Part shown: one piece after another, positions 30,168-40,342 of the stretch
How the letters are laid out: the number at the start of each line of letters is the position of its first letter
How positions within the stretch are numbered: position 1 is the first letter of the stretch
DNA from: SAR324 cluster bacterium
GTDB lineage: Bacteria; SAR324; XYD2-FULL-50-16
DNA length: 64,000 nt
Assembly: GCA_028282885.1 (NCBI GenBank)
Contig: JANQGX010000007.1
Span: forward strand, 217,523-281,522
Direction of reading: 5' to 3'
Translations under genes and position numbers: made by a program
Notes under the pieces: generated by a model
The model's input: the letters and a program-made list of their open reading frames with translations, nothing else
Told to the model about the DNA's origin: nothing
Databases searched by the model: none

Positions 30168-33100
30168 TTAAGCCACATCGACCATCGCGAAAATCTGGTC
30201 ATTATCATATCCATTCAACCGTATCGCACCTGATCGACAGGATGATACACAAAGGCCGCAGCCCTTGCATAATGCGGAATTAATTTCGGATTTACCGGCA
30301 AATCGTCCTTCCTCTATTAAGGACGGTGCGGAATATGGACAGACTGACGTACAGATACCACAGCCACTGCAAGACATGGGATCGATGGCTGCTATTTCAC
30401 CATTAGTGGTAATGGTTCCCTGGGCCAACAAGGTTATGGCCCTGGAAGCAGCCGCCTGACCCTGTGCAACCGCTTCGTCAATTGGTTTTGGATAATGTGC
30501 AAGTCCGCAGAGGAAAACACCATCTGTTGCGAACTCGGACGGACCGAGCTTTGCGTGACGTTCGATAAAGAAGCTGTCATCGTTCATCGGTACCTTGAAC
30601 ATCTGGGCGAGTTGATCATCCCTGTTCGGGAGAATCGCCGAGGCCAGCGTCAGCAGATCGGCTTCAATCTCGATGTTCTTACCCAGAACGTGATCCTTCA
30701 CCGTAATCGAAACCTTGCCATCTTTAAGAGCAACTGCCGGTTTGTCATTCAGCGAGTAGCGAATGAAGACAACACCCGCTTTTCTGGCTTCAATATACTT
30801 CCGTTCACGTTCTCCGTAGGTTCTGATATCCCTGTAAAGGATAAACACCCTGGCTTCCGGATTCCGCTTCTTCAGTTCCAAGGCGCTTTCGACTGAGTGT
30901 GTACAACAAACCCTGGAACAATAGGGACGTTCCGGTTCCCTTGAGCCTACGCACTGAATAAAGACGGCGCAATCCACATCATCCAGGGAAGCGTCGTTGT
31001 TGAGCATCTTCTGATCCAACTCCAGACTGGTCACAATCTTGGGATCGTCGCCATAGCAGTATTCCGCGGGCTTGTATTCCTGACCACCTGTTGCGAGAGT
31101 TGCCACACCGTGCTCAATTACCTCCTCTTCATTACCGGAGGTAATCGTCGTCTGGAAGTTGCCAACAAATCCCTCCACATTGGAAACCGCACTGTTGAGA
31201 TGAATGGTGATGTTTTCTTCAGATTGCACCTGCCCCATCAAATCCGACAGCATATCCGGGATATTCTCACCTTTCCATGTCTTATAAAGGCTGTGGGCAT
31301 TTCCGCCCAATTTGTCAGCTTTCTCGATGAGGTGTGTCTGGTATCCCTGGCGAGCCAGACTCAATGCGGAAGACATTCCGGACAATCCTCCACCAACGAC
31401 CATTGCCGTCGGATTGACTGCCAGTTCGGCTTCCTTGAGTGGCATTTTCAGTCCAATTTTGGCCACAGCCATGCGGACCAGATCTTTGGCCTTCTGAGTA
31501 GCCAGTTCCGGATTTTCCTTATGTACCCATGAGGCGTGGTTCCGAATATTCACCATTTCAAAGAGGTACTTGTTAAGTCCCGCGTTGATAAGGGTTTCCT
31601 GGAACAGGGGCTCGTGGGTTTTCGGAGTACAGGCGGCAACGATGATTCTGTTGAGATTATACTCCTTGATAATCTCGGTCATGGTAGCCTGGGTGTCCTG
31701 GGAGCAGGAATAGAGGTTGTCAGTTACATACTCGACATGAGGCAGTTCCCTGACATAATCAAGAACCTCGGGAATATTCACTGTCCCGGATATGTTAATA
31801 CCACAGTGACAGATGAAGGCACCAATCCTGGGACGTTCCCCGATAATGTTCCTTTCCGGAACGATCTCACGGGTTTGTGTCAGGGTGTTTCGAGCTGCAA
31901 CCAGGTTCTGTCCTGCAGCGGCAGCGGCCGCGCTTGCATCAACAACAGCCTGGGGAATATCCTTGGGACCCTGGAAGGAACCGGATACGTAAACACCGGG
32001 TTGTGATGTTGCAACAGGAGTCAGGCTGTCGGTCTGACAGAAATTCCCCGGTGTCATTTCGATATTGAACTTCTCGGCCAGCTCTTTCAGACCCGGGGAC
32101 GTTTCCAAACCGATTGACAGGACAACCATGTCAAAGGTGTCAACAACCAGTTCACCATCTTCCCGAACATAACGAATCTCAAGATCACCGGTATCACCCA
32201 CAGGATCAATCGTATGAACCCTGGATCGAATGAAGTTGATGCCGTGCTTGTTTTTGGCGTCATCGTAATATTTCTCGAAGTCCTTACCAAAAGTCCGCAT
32301 ATCCATGTAGAAGATGGATGCGTCAAGCTCGCTGTCATGTTCTTTGGCGATAACGGCTTCCTTGATGGCGTACATACAGCAGACCGAAGAACAGTAGTCA
32401 TTATCACAATTGTTGGTCTCCCTGGAACCCACACACTGGAACCAGGCAATCTTCTTGGGTTCCTTATGATCGGAAGGTCGAACCACATGGCCTTCGAAAG
32501 GACCCGAAGCTGAAAGAAGACGTTCAAACTGCAGCGCAGTAACGACGTTTGGATGCCTGTCATAACCGAAGAAGTCAAGTTTAGAAGGCTCATAGGGCTC
32601 AAAACCGGAGGAAATCACGATGGAGCCGACTTCGACGGCCTCAATCCTGTCCTCTTCTTCGTGGGTCTCGAAGGTCAATGCTCCGGCACCACAGACCTTA
32701 ACGCATTCCAGACACTCGCAGCAGACCATACAATCAACACATTTGTTGGCTTCTGCCCTGGCAATTTCCTCGCTTAGTCCAATTTCAACCTCTGTGAAAC
32801 CTGATTTCCGTTCTTCCATGGGAATCCGGTCCATCTTAGCCCGGGCTTTCTTCTCCATTTTGTCGGGAATCGGATTGAAATCGGATTGTGGAATTTCAAG
32901 TCCTTCACGGCCCTCTTTCATGTCCTCGCCCTTGATGTATCTGGCGATGGAAATGGCGGCTTCTCTACCGGCACCAACTGCAGCTATAGCTATGGATGCG
33001 CCTGTTTCAGCGTCACCACCGGCGAACACGCCTTCCCTTGAGGTTTGGTAAGTGACCTGATCTACGGCGAAATCTCCCCACTTGTTGAGTTCCACACCGT

Positions 33101-34604
33101 CTGCTTCTTGCAGAAAGGAAGCATCTGTCTTCTGGCCAATTGCCGGGATCAGGATATCAGCATCTACCACAAATTCGCTGCCTTCGACAGGAACAGGTCT
33201 ACGACGACCACTGTCATCCGGCTCTCCAAGCTCCATGCGGATACACTTGACACCGGTCAGCTTGCCGTTCTCTTGCAAAAGTTCGACAGGAGCGCGCAGG
33301 AACTGAATGTCCACATCCTCTTCAAAGGCATCTTCGATCTCTTCATCCCGAGCCGGCATTTCCGCTTCGGTTCTTCGATAGAGAATACTGACCTTGTCCG
33401 CACCCATTCTCAGGGCGGTTCGGGCCGCGTCAATCGCAACGTCACCACCACCGACGATGGCTACATTTCCTTTAATTTCCTTGGTCTCTCCGAGTGCTGC
33501 ATCCCTGAGGAACTTCACGCCGGGAATAACGCCTTCGACATCCTCTTCGCCTTCAAGACCCAGTTTCATGTCCTTATGGCATCCGACGCCGATGAATACG
33601 GACTCGTATCCATCATTGAGCAGACCATCTATGGTAATGTCTTTACCAACCCTGGTGTTGTACTTGATTTCAACACCCAGCCGGGTAATAAACTCAATCT
33701 CTTTTTCCAGAATTGAAGGAGGCAATCGATAATCGGGAATTCCGACTCTCAACATTCCACCGCCAACCGGCAGGGCTTCAAAGATCGTTACCTGGAAACC
33801 TTCCAGCGCCAGGAAGTAGGCAGCAGTCAGACCGGCGGGGCCGGCTCCGATAATGGCAACCTTCTCTTTTCTCTGTTCGATTTCAGGAATTTCAAGTTCG
33901 CTCAGCTCCACCTGATCCGCAGCAAAGCGTTTCAACGTACAGATTGATATAGCGGAATCCACTTCGGATCTGCGACAAGCATCCTCACAAGGATGCGGGC
34001 AAATCCTGCCAAGAACTCCGGGCATAGGTAAAGTCCTGGTAATCACTTCCAGGGCTTCTTTATATTTCCCTTCCCCGATCATGGAAACATACCCATGCGC
34101 ATTCACGCTCCCGGGGCATGCGGTGGTACATGGTGATTTATCCTTTTTGGATACGGAATATGCTCCGGGCACCGCCTGGGCATAGGGCCTGTACACTGCG
34201 TTCCGATGACCCATACCCTGCTCAAAATCGCTGGAGATGCTGACGGGGCAAATTGCCGAGCAATCACCACAACCTGTACATTTGTCAATATCAATGTAAC
34301 GGGCTTTTTTGTCCAATGTGACCAGGAAGTTTCCTTCTTCCCCGGTAACATCTTTAATGTCTGATAATGTATGAAGTTGAATGTTTAAGTGCCGGCCGAC
34401 CTCGACCAGTTTTGGAGAGATAATTCACATAGCGCAGTCGTTCGTGGGAAAGGTCTTGTCCAGTTGGGACATCGCTCCCCCGATTGAAGGACTCTTTTCC
34501 ACAAGGTGTACATAGTATCCGGAATCAGCCAGATCAAGTGCCGACTGCATTCCTGCAATACCACCACCAACAACCATAACCGACCCAATCACATCTTTTG
34601 ACAT
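30168..34604 (-). CDS. hdrA: HdrA1: tandem HdrA with inserted GltD-like module, selenoprotein (Sec60)
   Basis: 1478 aa read through UGA at 34425-34427, starting at ATG 34604. Order: FAD-binding [25 protein letters not shown]60[12 protein letters not shown], where HdrA has Cys (Sec in some methanogens); ferredoxin C109/C112/C115/C119; a GltD/NfnB-like module (about 155-575) with its own Cys cluster (C159, C163, C202, C206), FAD motif [14 protein letters not shown] and nucleotide motif [18 protein letters not shown]; then HdrA core, a second HdrA unit ([19 protein letters not shown]) and two C-terminal ferredoxin motifs. HdrA is the flavin bifurcation subunit of Hdr complexes; the insertion suggests an extra NAD(P)H port. 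First gene of operon 1. Confidence 0.9.
34394..34407 (-). promoter_or_regulatory. Possible SECIS hairpin of hdrA1
   Basis: Seventeen nt after the UGA, GGTC / GGCC (one G-U pair) enclose a GAGGTC loop. The hdrA3 gene has the same element at 48458-48471 with an extra G-U pair. The stem is short, so support is weaker than for the mvhD and hdrD hairpins. Confidence 0.4.
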
Positions 34605-35139
34605 TATTCCATTCTCCCGTTGATGTTCATGCTTTAACAATAAGAAAACCGCTAACAAACCCTCAATTAATCAAACAAACTTTATCAAACTTATCAACTT
34701 TTAAAGTCAAAAAAAATTGCGGATTTTTCCCGTCGTTTCTTATGAATTTTCAACATTAAAATCCAAATTTCGATCTTTGTAATTGATATGGAACAAATAT
34801 TGATTTGGTCACGACCGCACTACAACAGCAGTTAGCTTCAATGTTTACAAACAGCATCAACATTATTATCTTACTGATTCTGCTGGTTAAATGGTTGAAT
34901 GCCGATTTCTGTTAATCGGTCATAATTTGACATAAAATGGACTTTTTTGACCGATTTACCCAGATTTTTTTTTGCTTTTTTTTGATTTGGACTTGTTTTG
35001 AGAACGAACGAAAGTTCGTTACAGTTCTCTCATGAAAAGAGAGATATACGATGCGTCTATCCAGGGATTGCGGCTAGAGGTACAAATTCGGGATGTAAGA
35101 CCCGGAAGAGGGTCCGGGTCTTGAAGCGAAATTGCTGAA
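34605..35139. other. Regulatory region upstream of hdr/flx operon 1
   Basis: 535 nt between the end of operon 2 and hdrA1. It holds a 9-bp inverted repeat AATCGGTCA (34914-34922) / TGACCGATT (34948-34956), a minus-strand TGACCAAAT (34811-34803) also found twice upstream of operon 2, a palindrome AACGAAC-gaaa-GTTCGTT (35003-35020), and the operon 2 terminator. No sigma-54 consensus is visible. Confidence 0.5.
35097..35122 (-). terminator. Terminator hairpin after hdrD2 (end of operon 2)
   Basis: Perfect 10-bp GC-rich stem AAGACCCGGA (35097-35106) / TCCGGGTCTT (35113-35122) with a 6-nt loop, 18 nt past the hdrD2 stop on the minus strand. The following tract is only weakly T-rich. Confidence 0.65.
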
Positions 35140-36441
35140 TTAATCCAGACCAAATTCTTCCAGATCGGGTCCCAGGTGGCCTCTCTCGTTCTCACCCAAA
35201 ATTCCCATGGAGAGGCAGATCAAGGTCCAGAAATGGACCACATGGTAACCGCCTTCAAAGTGATCCGAAAGATCATGGATTTGTGAGTGGCAATTGTGAC
35301 ACGGTGCGATTACATACGAGGCACCGGTGGCCATGATCTGATCATGTTTAACCTTACCATACTGACGTCTCTGCTCTTTTAACCCTGATTGCAGAAAACC
35401 GCCACCACCACCGCAGCAATAGTTATTGGATTTATTGGGGGTCATGTCGATGAAATTTTCCTCACCGACAATCTTTTTAGTGACATAGCGCATGTCTTCC
35501 GCCGCTTCGTCACCAAAGGTTTTCCTCACCAACTGACAGGGATCCTGCAGGGTAAACTTGATTTTCAGATCTTTATTCCAATCTGAATTCACCGACAGTT
35601 TGCCTTCTCTAATCCACTTGGCGTAATACTGTCGAATGTCAGCAATTTCGAAATCATAGTCTATATTAAATTTTTTCAGTCCGGACCGGAATGAGAATAG
35701 TTCGTGTCCTCACTCGGTATTGAGCCAGACCTTACATCCCAGCTCCTTGACCATATCGGACTTGAGCCGGACGTTTTTCTCCCAGGCTTCATCATCAGCC
35801 AGAAACATACAATAGTTTTCCGCTGCCCATCCCCTGCTACCATAGGTCCAGTCGACACCGGCCGTGTGGAAGATCTTCCAGAGAGGTACCATCTCATCTT
35901 CTTCCATCTGGGGTTCTCTTGAGTTCTGGTTAACAAAGAAATGTGCACCTTTCTTGTCGATGGGAGCCTGGAGCTTGTCAAAGCCTTCCTGCTCTTCCTG
36001 TACCTCTTCAAGCAGTTCCACCACGGTATCCGTAAACATCTCTCCGGTCAGTCCCATGGCACTGCCCGAATCGACCTTGGCCGCTGCATCGCAGGAACCC
36101 CTGATTCCTTTGGGACGCTCATCCCTAGGCCATGACGCCCTGGCGTTATAAATCAATTGCGGAACATCAATCTTCATGGGGCAGACATAAATACAACGTT
36201 GGCACATGGTGCATGCCCAGACCCATGGAGTTTTAAGAATCTCGTCATCAAGGCCCAAGGCCGCCATACGGAGAAACTTCCTGGGATCCATGTCAAACAT
36301 CCCAGTTGCGGGGCAGCCCGAAGCGCACATCCCGCAGGTTAGACAAGCGCTAAGGTTCCCTCCGTCGGGGAGTAGCTCCTTAACCTTGTTCAGGAAAGCA
36401 CTTTTCTGCTTTCCGCTAATCTTGATCGCTGATCCTTCCAT
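35140..36441 (-). CDS. hdrD: HdrD-like Fe-S oxidoreductase, second copy, selenoprotein (Sec244)
   Basis: 433 aa from ATG 36441 (a TTG at 36456 is the alternative), read through UGA at 35710-35712. Same layout as the copy at 25411-26712: two N-terminal CxxCxxCxxxC motifs (CLTCGMCASGCP and CTMCQRCIYVCP), LNTE-U-GHELF, then DPC, CCGGGGG and CHNC forming one complete CCG motif. The 15 nt after the UGA are identical in both copies. Separated from flxA2 by about 232 nt, against 33 nt in operon 1, because a repeat element occupies the gap. Confidence 0.85.
35676..35694 (-). promoter_or_regulatory. Putative SECIS hairpin of hdrD2
   Basis: Stem TCA-T-TCC [GGTCC] GGA-C-TGA, 15 nt after the UGA. It matches the hdrD1 element in geometry and in the conserved T/C mismatch, with a compensatory change in the basal pair. 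Confidence 0.6.
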
Positions 36442-36529
36442 TTCTTTTTTCTCCAATTAGTGTTCAGTGATCAGGGGAATGAAAATTGAAAAATAGTAAT
36501 AAATCGTAAAGTTAACATCCGAAGCCAAG

Positions 36530-36640
36530 GAAGTTGTGATTCAAAACCCTGAAACGCGAGTCTCGCAGCGTCGAATTAAAAACGCTTTCACGGAGCTACA
36601 GGGATGTATTCATACGTGTTTTGAATCGCAATACCCTTGG
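36530..36640. repeat. MITE-like intergenic repeat element, copy A
   Basis: Lies between flxA2 and hdrD2. Bounded by inverted GATTCAAAAC (36538-36547) and GTTTTGAATC (36618-36627), with an inner GCGAGTCTCGC palindrome. Segments CCTGAAACGCGAG, CTCGCAGCGTCG, GCTACAGGGATG and CAATACC recur with substitutions in copy B at 40082-40220. No coding potential seen. Confidence 0.6.
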
Positions 36641-36673
36641 CGGACTCCAAATGTAAATCGTTATCGTAACATA

Positions 36674-37510
36674 CTACTCACCGGGCATGGAATTCAGTTG
36701 TTCCAGGGTGAATACAGGCCCGTCCTTGCAGACAAACTGATCACCGATATTACAGCGACCGCAAATCCCGATTCCACACTTCATTCTTTTTTCCAGCGAA
36801 TTGATAATGTGATCATGGGCATATCCCAGGTTATCCAGAACCGGTTGGGTGAACCGAATCATGACAGGCGGCCCGCAGACGATAGCATAGGTATCGTCAT
36901 CTGCAGGTGGCGCTTTCTCTTCGGTGATGGTAGGTACGAAACCGACGTTGTATTTCCAATCGGGGTCGTCCGTCGCATCAACCGTGATATGCATCTTGAT
37001 ATCTCCTTCAGCCTCCCAGGCCATCAACTCTTCCCTGTATAACAGCAATCCGGGTGAGCGTGCGCCGTAGATAACATGAATCTCCTTGAATTTATCCCGG
37101 TTGGCCAGCATATGGACAATTGAAGATCTCAGCGTGGTGAAGGCAAAACCTCCGCCGATGATAACGACGTTTTTACCTTCCAGAGTTTCCCATGGATAAC
37201 TGTTACCCAAGGGCCCCCTGACCCCCATGATATCTCCTTCCTTCATCTGGTGCAGATAATTGGTTACTTTTCCGGTTTTGTTTACCGTGAACTTGATAAA
37301 ACCCTTTTCGGTAGGCGACGAGGCGATTCCAATAGGGATCTCTCCTTGTCCTGTAACCGATAACTCCGCGAATTGTCCCGCCTTATAAGAGAATTTCTCT
37401 TCGTCTTCAGGATTGAGAAATACGAATTTAAAGGTTTTTAAGACCCTGTCCTCTGTCTCGGTAATGATTTCATCAATACGGACCGGATAAGGTTCATATG
37501 GATTTAGCAC
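36674..37510 (-). CDS. flxA: FlxA-like FAD/NAD(P)-binding oxidoreductase, second copy
   Basis: 278 aa, collinear with and very similar to the protein at 26746-27582: AGQFAEL, VVIIGGGFAFTTLRS and CGIGICGRCNIGDQFVC are all kept. GTG start at 37510 behind AGGAGAA, the same arrangement as copy 1. Expected to accept or donate NAD(P)H electrons for operon 2. Confidence 0.88.
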   Translation of the reverse strand: MLNPYEPYPVRIDEIITETEDRVLKTFKFVFLNPEDEEKFSYKAGQFAELSVTGQGEIPIGIASSPTEKGFIKFTVNKTGKVTNYLHQMKEGDIMGVRGPLGNSYPWETLEGKNVVIIGGGFAFTTLRSSIVHMLANRDKFKEIHVIYGARSPGLLLYREELMAWEAEGDIKMHITVDATDDPDWKYNVGFVPTITEEKAPPADDDTYAIVCGPPVMIRFTQPVLDNLGYAHDHIINSLEKRMKCGIGICGRCNIGDQFVCKDGPVFTLEQLNSMPGE

Positions 37511-37545
37511 GACAGTTCTCCTTGATTCAACTTTTTAACTTAGAG

Positions 37546-38580
37546 CTATGGTTGATAGTTGTTCATTTTACTGCTGATTTTTCTGATATCAATGTTAACC
37601 GGACAGAGGTTGATGCAACGACCGCAGCCCACACACATGATACCATCCTCGTATTTATCCAGATAGTACTTCAGCTTATGCATAAATCGTTGCCTTACCC
37701 TGTGAAATTTAAGCGGCCTGGGATTGTGTCCCGAGCCTTCAAGTGTGAATAGCGGGGACATACAACTATCCCAGTTCCGCATTCTGATCCCTTGATCTTC
37801 CTGATTTTCATCCTGGATATCGAAACACCAGCAGGTCGGACAACTGTACGTGCAGGTACCACAATTGAGACAGGCAAAGGCCATGTCTTCCCAGAAGGGG
37901 GCGTCAAACAGATCCTTTGATGATTTCTCTGCCAGTTTATCCGTCTCAATAGCAGAATTAACCCTTTTCTCGGCTTTCTCCCTTTGGTGTTCAATCACCT
38001 TTTCATCGCCATTCTTATCCCAACCGGCTTTGGTAACCAGGGCTTCACCTTTTTCCGTGATAACCTTGGCCTGAAACCCTCCGTCAACGGCCACAAGTAA
38101 GACATCCAGACCTTGTTCGCTGTAGGGCCCCAGTTCTACCGACGTACAAAAACAGTTGGTAGAGGGGGAATCGCAGGCCAGTCCGACCAGGGTGGTCTTT
38201 TCATAAGACTCGCACCAGTAGGGATCGCGATAATCCGGATTGTCAAAGTTCTTTTTTGCGATCAGGAAACCAGCCGCATCACAGGGACGGACCCCCAGCA
38301 GAGCCCGGGCCGGGTAATCGAAACTGGCCGGCTTCATGATGTGGTGCCCCTCTTGTTTCTCATCCAGATTGTATTCGAACATGACCTGGGATTGAGGATA
38401 AACAGCGCTTTTGACGGAAAGGCGGGTGTTGGAGAAATTCAGGTCAGGCAACTCTCCCTTGGTAAGCGGCTGGAACTGGTGAATATCGCCGTTTTTCACC
38501 GGACCGAATAACCTGAATTCGTCATAAAGCTTACCTAGCCCCTCGTCCCAGTCTTTCTGATCGATTTTTATTACTTTCAT
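37546..38580 (-). CDS. flxB: FlxB-like 4Fe-4S dicluster protein, second copy
   Basis: About 344 aa from ATG 38580, which has GAGGC upstream; a TTG at 38598 is in frame. Same architecture as the copy at 27596-28645: GVRPCDAAGF, GLACDSPSTNCFC, then CLNCGTCTYSCPTCWC and CVGCGRCINLCP. It diverges from copy 1 mainly in the Lys/Glu-rich middle, suggesting an old duplication and not an assembly artefact. Confidence 0.85.
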   Translation of the reverse strand: MKVIKIDQKDWDEGLGKLYDEFRLFGPVKNGDIHQFQPLTKGELPDLNFSNTRLSVKSAVYPQSQVMFEYNLDEKQEGHHIMKPASFDYPARALLGVRPCDAAGFLIAKKNFDNPDYRDPYWCESYEKTTLVGLACDSPSTNCFCTSVELGPYSEQGLDVLLVAVDGGFQAKVITEKGEALVTKAGWDKNGDEKVIEHQREKAEKRVNSAIETDKLAEKSSKDLFDAPFWEDMAFACLNCGTCTYSCPTCWCFDIQDENQEDQGIRMRNWDSCMSPLFTLEGSGHNPRPLKFHRVRQRFMHKLKYYLDKYEDGIMCVGCGRCINLCPVNIDIRKISSKMNNYQP

Positions 38581-38643
38581 AGTTTTTGCCTCATTCAAAT
38601 CAAAACCTTATCTCTTCGGTCAATAAGGATTTAGGGTAGATAT

Positions 38644-39591
38644 CTATTTAATAAAATCTTCTTTATCATCAGGCTTGAATGTATCCAGAGGCGGTCTCTG
38701 GTCGGGTGTTAGACCGGTCTCCCAGCCGTACATGTCAAAGCAGTCCTTGTTCAGCTTTTTGGTAAGCATTCTGACCTTAATATCCATTGGACATGCCTGT
38801 TCACAGGATCCGCAATCCGTGCAGCGACCCGCGCAATGAAAAGCCCTTAGCAGGTGAAAGACCTTTGTGTCGGTAGAATCGTTGCTTTTACCGACCCACT
38901 GTGGTCTGGACTCATCCACGAAGCACTCCGGACAATAACACAAGGGGCAGGCATTCCTGCAGGCATAGCAACGGATACATGGAGAGAGTAATTCATCGAA
39001 ATACTGCCATCGCTCCTCACCCGACATAGCTTCGATGCGTTCCACATCTTCATATTTTGAAACATCCTTTTGCTCTTCCACCGGGTCTGCCACCAACTCA
39101 TCGTAGATAACCGGGTTGCGGTGAGTGCAGGTCCGGCAGTTTTCCTGAAGAAGCTCCCTTCTCTCAACGGTCTCTTCCTGCTTAGCGCCTTTGATAACAA
39201 CATGTTCGCCATTGTCCGTGACTTCAATTACCTCCTCGACTATCTTTCCTGCGACCTTGATGCGATCGATCATGCCGGTACAGGGAACACCGATGATGTA
39301 AAGTTGTTCCCTGCCAATCTTGTTCTCTATGATGTGAGTATTTATATTCCGCGAGTCACAACCTTTAGCCAGAACTCCAATCTTTTCGGTCCTGTTGGTG
39401 AGATAGTTCGCCAGATTCATGCAACAGGTGCTGTCCCAGACCAATGATTCAACATCCTCCGGATTTTTAATCAGGCAAGGCTCTTTTTTCATCGGATCGG
39501 ATCCTTCACGAAAGCCGATAATCATTTCAACTTTTTCGTCTTTCAAGAGGCCTTTAGCTATTTCTTTTATTTTTTCAGCATATCCCAGCAT
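38644..39591 (-). CDS. flxC: FlxC-like Fe-S protein, second copy
   Basis: 315 aa, the same length as copy 1, with IGVLAKGCDSRNINTHIIEN, GVPCTGMID, CIRCYACRNACPLCYC and CTDCGSCEQACP conserved. ATG at 39591 lies one base after the mvhD2 stop, so the two are probably translationally coupled. Confidence 0.85.
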   Translation of the reverse strand: MLGYAEKIKEIAKGLLKDEKVEMIIGFREGSDPMKKEPCLIKNPEDVESLVWDSTCCMNLANYLTNRTEKIGVLAKGCDSRNINTHIIENKIGREQLYIIGVPCTGMIDRIKVAGKIVEEVIEVTDNGEHVVIKGAKQEETVERRELLQENCRTCTHRNPVIYDELVADPVEEQKDVSKYEDVERIEAMSGEERWQYFDELLSPCIRCYACRNACPLCYCPECFVDESRPQWVGKSNDSTDTKVFHLLRAFHCAGRCTDCGSCEQACPMDIKVRMLTKKLNKDCFDMYGWETGLTPDQRPPLDTFKPDDKEDFIK

Positions 39592-39592
39592 A

Positions 39593-40024
39593 TCAACTTA
39601 CCTTTAACCGGTTTTTTATTAGGTATTTGGCAGGCCCGAGAGCCTTCACCTTCTCGGTGACCTCTTTTACAACTGTAATGAACTTACTGGCTTCCGCAGA
39701 AGAAACCCATGAAAAATGCAGACGATCAGGCTCCACTCCGAAATATTCCAGATACTTCTTGAGCAGCGTGAATTTTCGTCTGGCATAGTAATTACCTTCC
39801 AGGTAATGGCAATCTCCGGGGTGTCAACCGGATACCCAAATCCCGTCTGCTCCATCCATTAGAGCCGACAGGACAAATTTAGGACTCATCCTTCCCGAAC
39901 AGGGAATTCTGATAACTCTCAGGTTCGGCGGATACTGGAATCTACTGACACCAGCCAGATCAGCCGCACCATAACTGCACCAATTGCATAAAAAGGCCAG
40001 TATTTTCGGTTCCCAATCAGACAT
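39593..40024 (-). CDS. mvhD: MvhD/FlxD-family subunit, second copy, selenoprotein (Sec67)
   Basis: 143 aa read through UGA at 39824-39826; CNWC, IPCSG and SG-U67-HPGDCHYLEGN as in copy 1. The gene ends at a TGA (39593-39595), so UGA is both a Sec codon and a stop in this genome. Only the internal one is followed by a hairpin and by conserved coding sequence. Confidence 0.9.
39791..39807 (-). promoter_or_regulatory. Putative SECIS hairpin of mvhD2
   Basis: ATTACC [TGGAA] GGTAAT, 16 nt after the internal UGA; identical in sequence and distance to the mvhD1 element. Flanking third codon positions differ between the copies (GAC/GAT, TTT/CTAT region). Confidence 0.6.
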
Positions 40025-40081
40025 CTTTTTCTCCTATGGTAATAAAACATGGTAAATATCCAACAGGCGTTGCATTGGAGG

Positions 40082-40220
40082 ATTTGAATTTTGGAATCCT
40101 GAGGCGCGAAACTCGCAACGCCGGACATCCAGGGATAGCTCTTCACCATGAAAACATGGGTTTTGATGAGGCTACATGGATGGATTTATTCGTTTCCCAA
40201 AATTCAATACCTTCGGTACT
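40082..40220. repeat. MITE-like intergenic repeat element, copy B
   Basis: Within the 318-nt gap between hdrA2 and mvhD2 (40025-40342), where operon 1 has only 90 nt. Inverted ends GAATTTTGGAA and TTCCCAAAATTC (one-base bulge). Shares CCTGARRCGCGAR, CTCGCARCGYCG, GCTACANGGATG and CAATACC with copy A. The remaining ~100 nt up to hdrA2 show nothing recognisable. Confidence 0.55.
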
Positions 40221-40342
40221 ATACCCCCATAATTCTTTGTGGATATAAGATAAGCAGCCATTCCCTCAATTTAGAATCCGGAAGCTTCATCAGCTTCACC
40301 GCAGGTTCCTGACGAATGGCCGCCAAACCAATTCTCAATGAC

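Noticed and set aside
39593..39595. Terminal UGA of mvhD2 as another Sec codon
   Set aside because: It lies at the end of the MvhD domain, is followed within 1 nt by the flxC2 start, and no conserved coding follows in frame. It is a normal stop, as are the UGA stops of nuoH and hypF.
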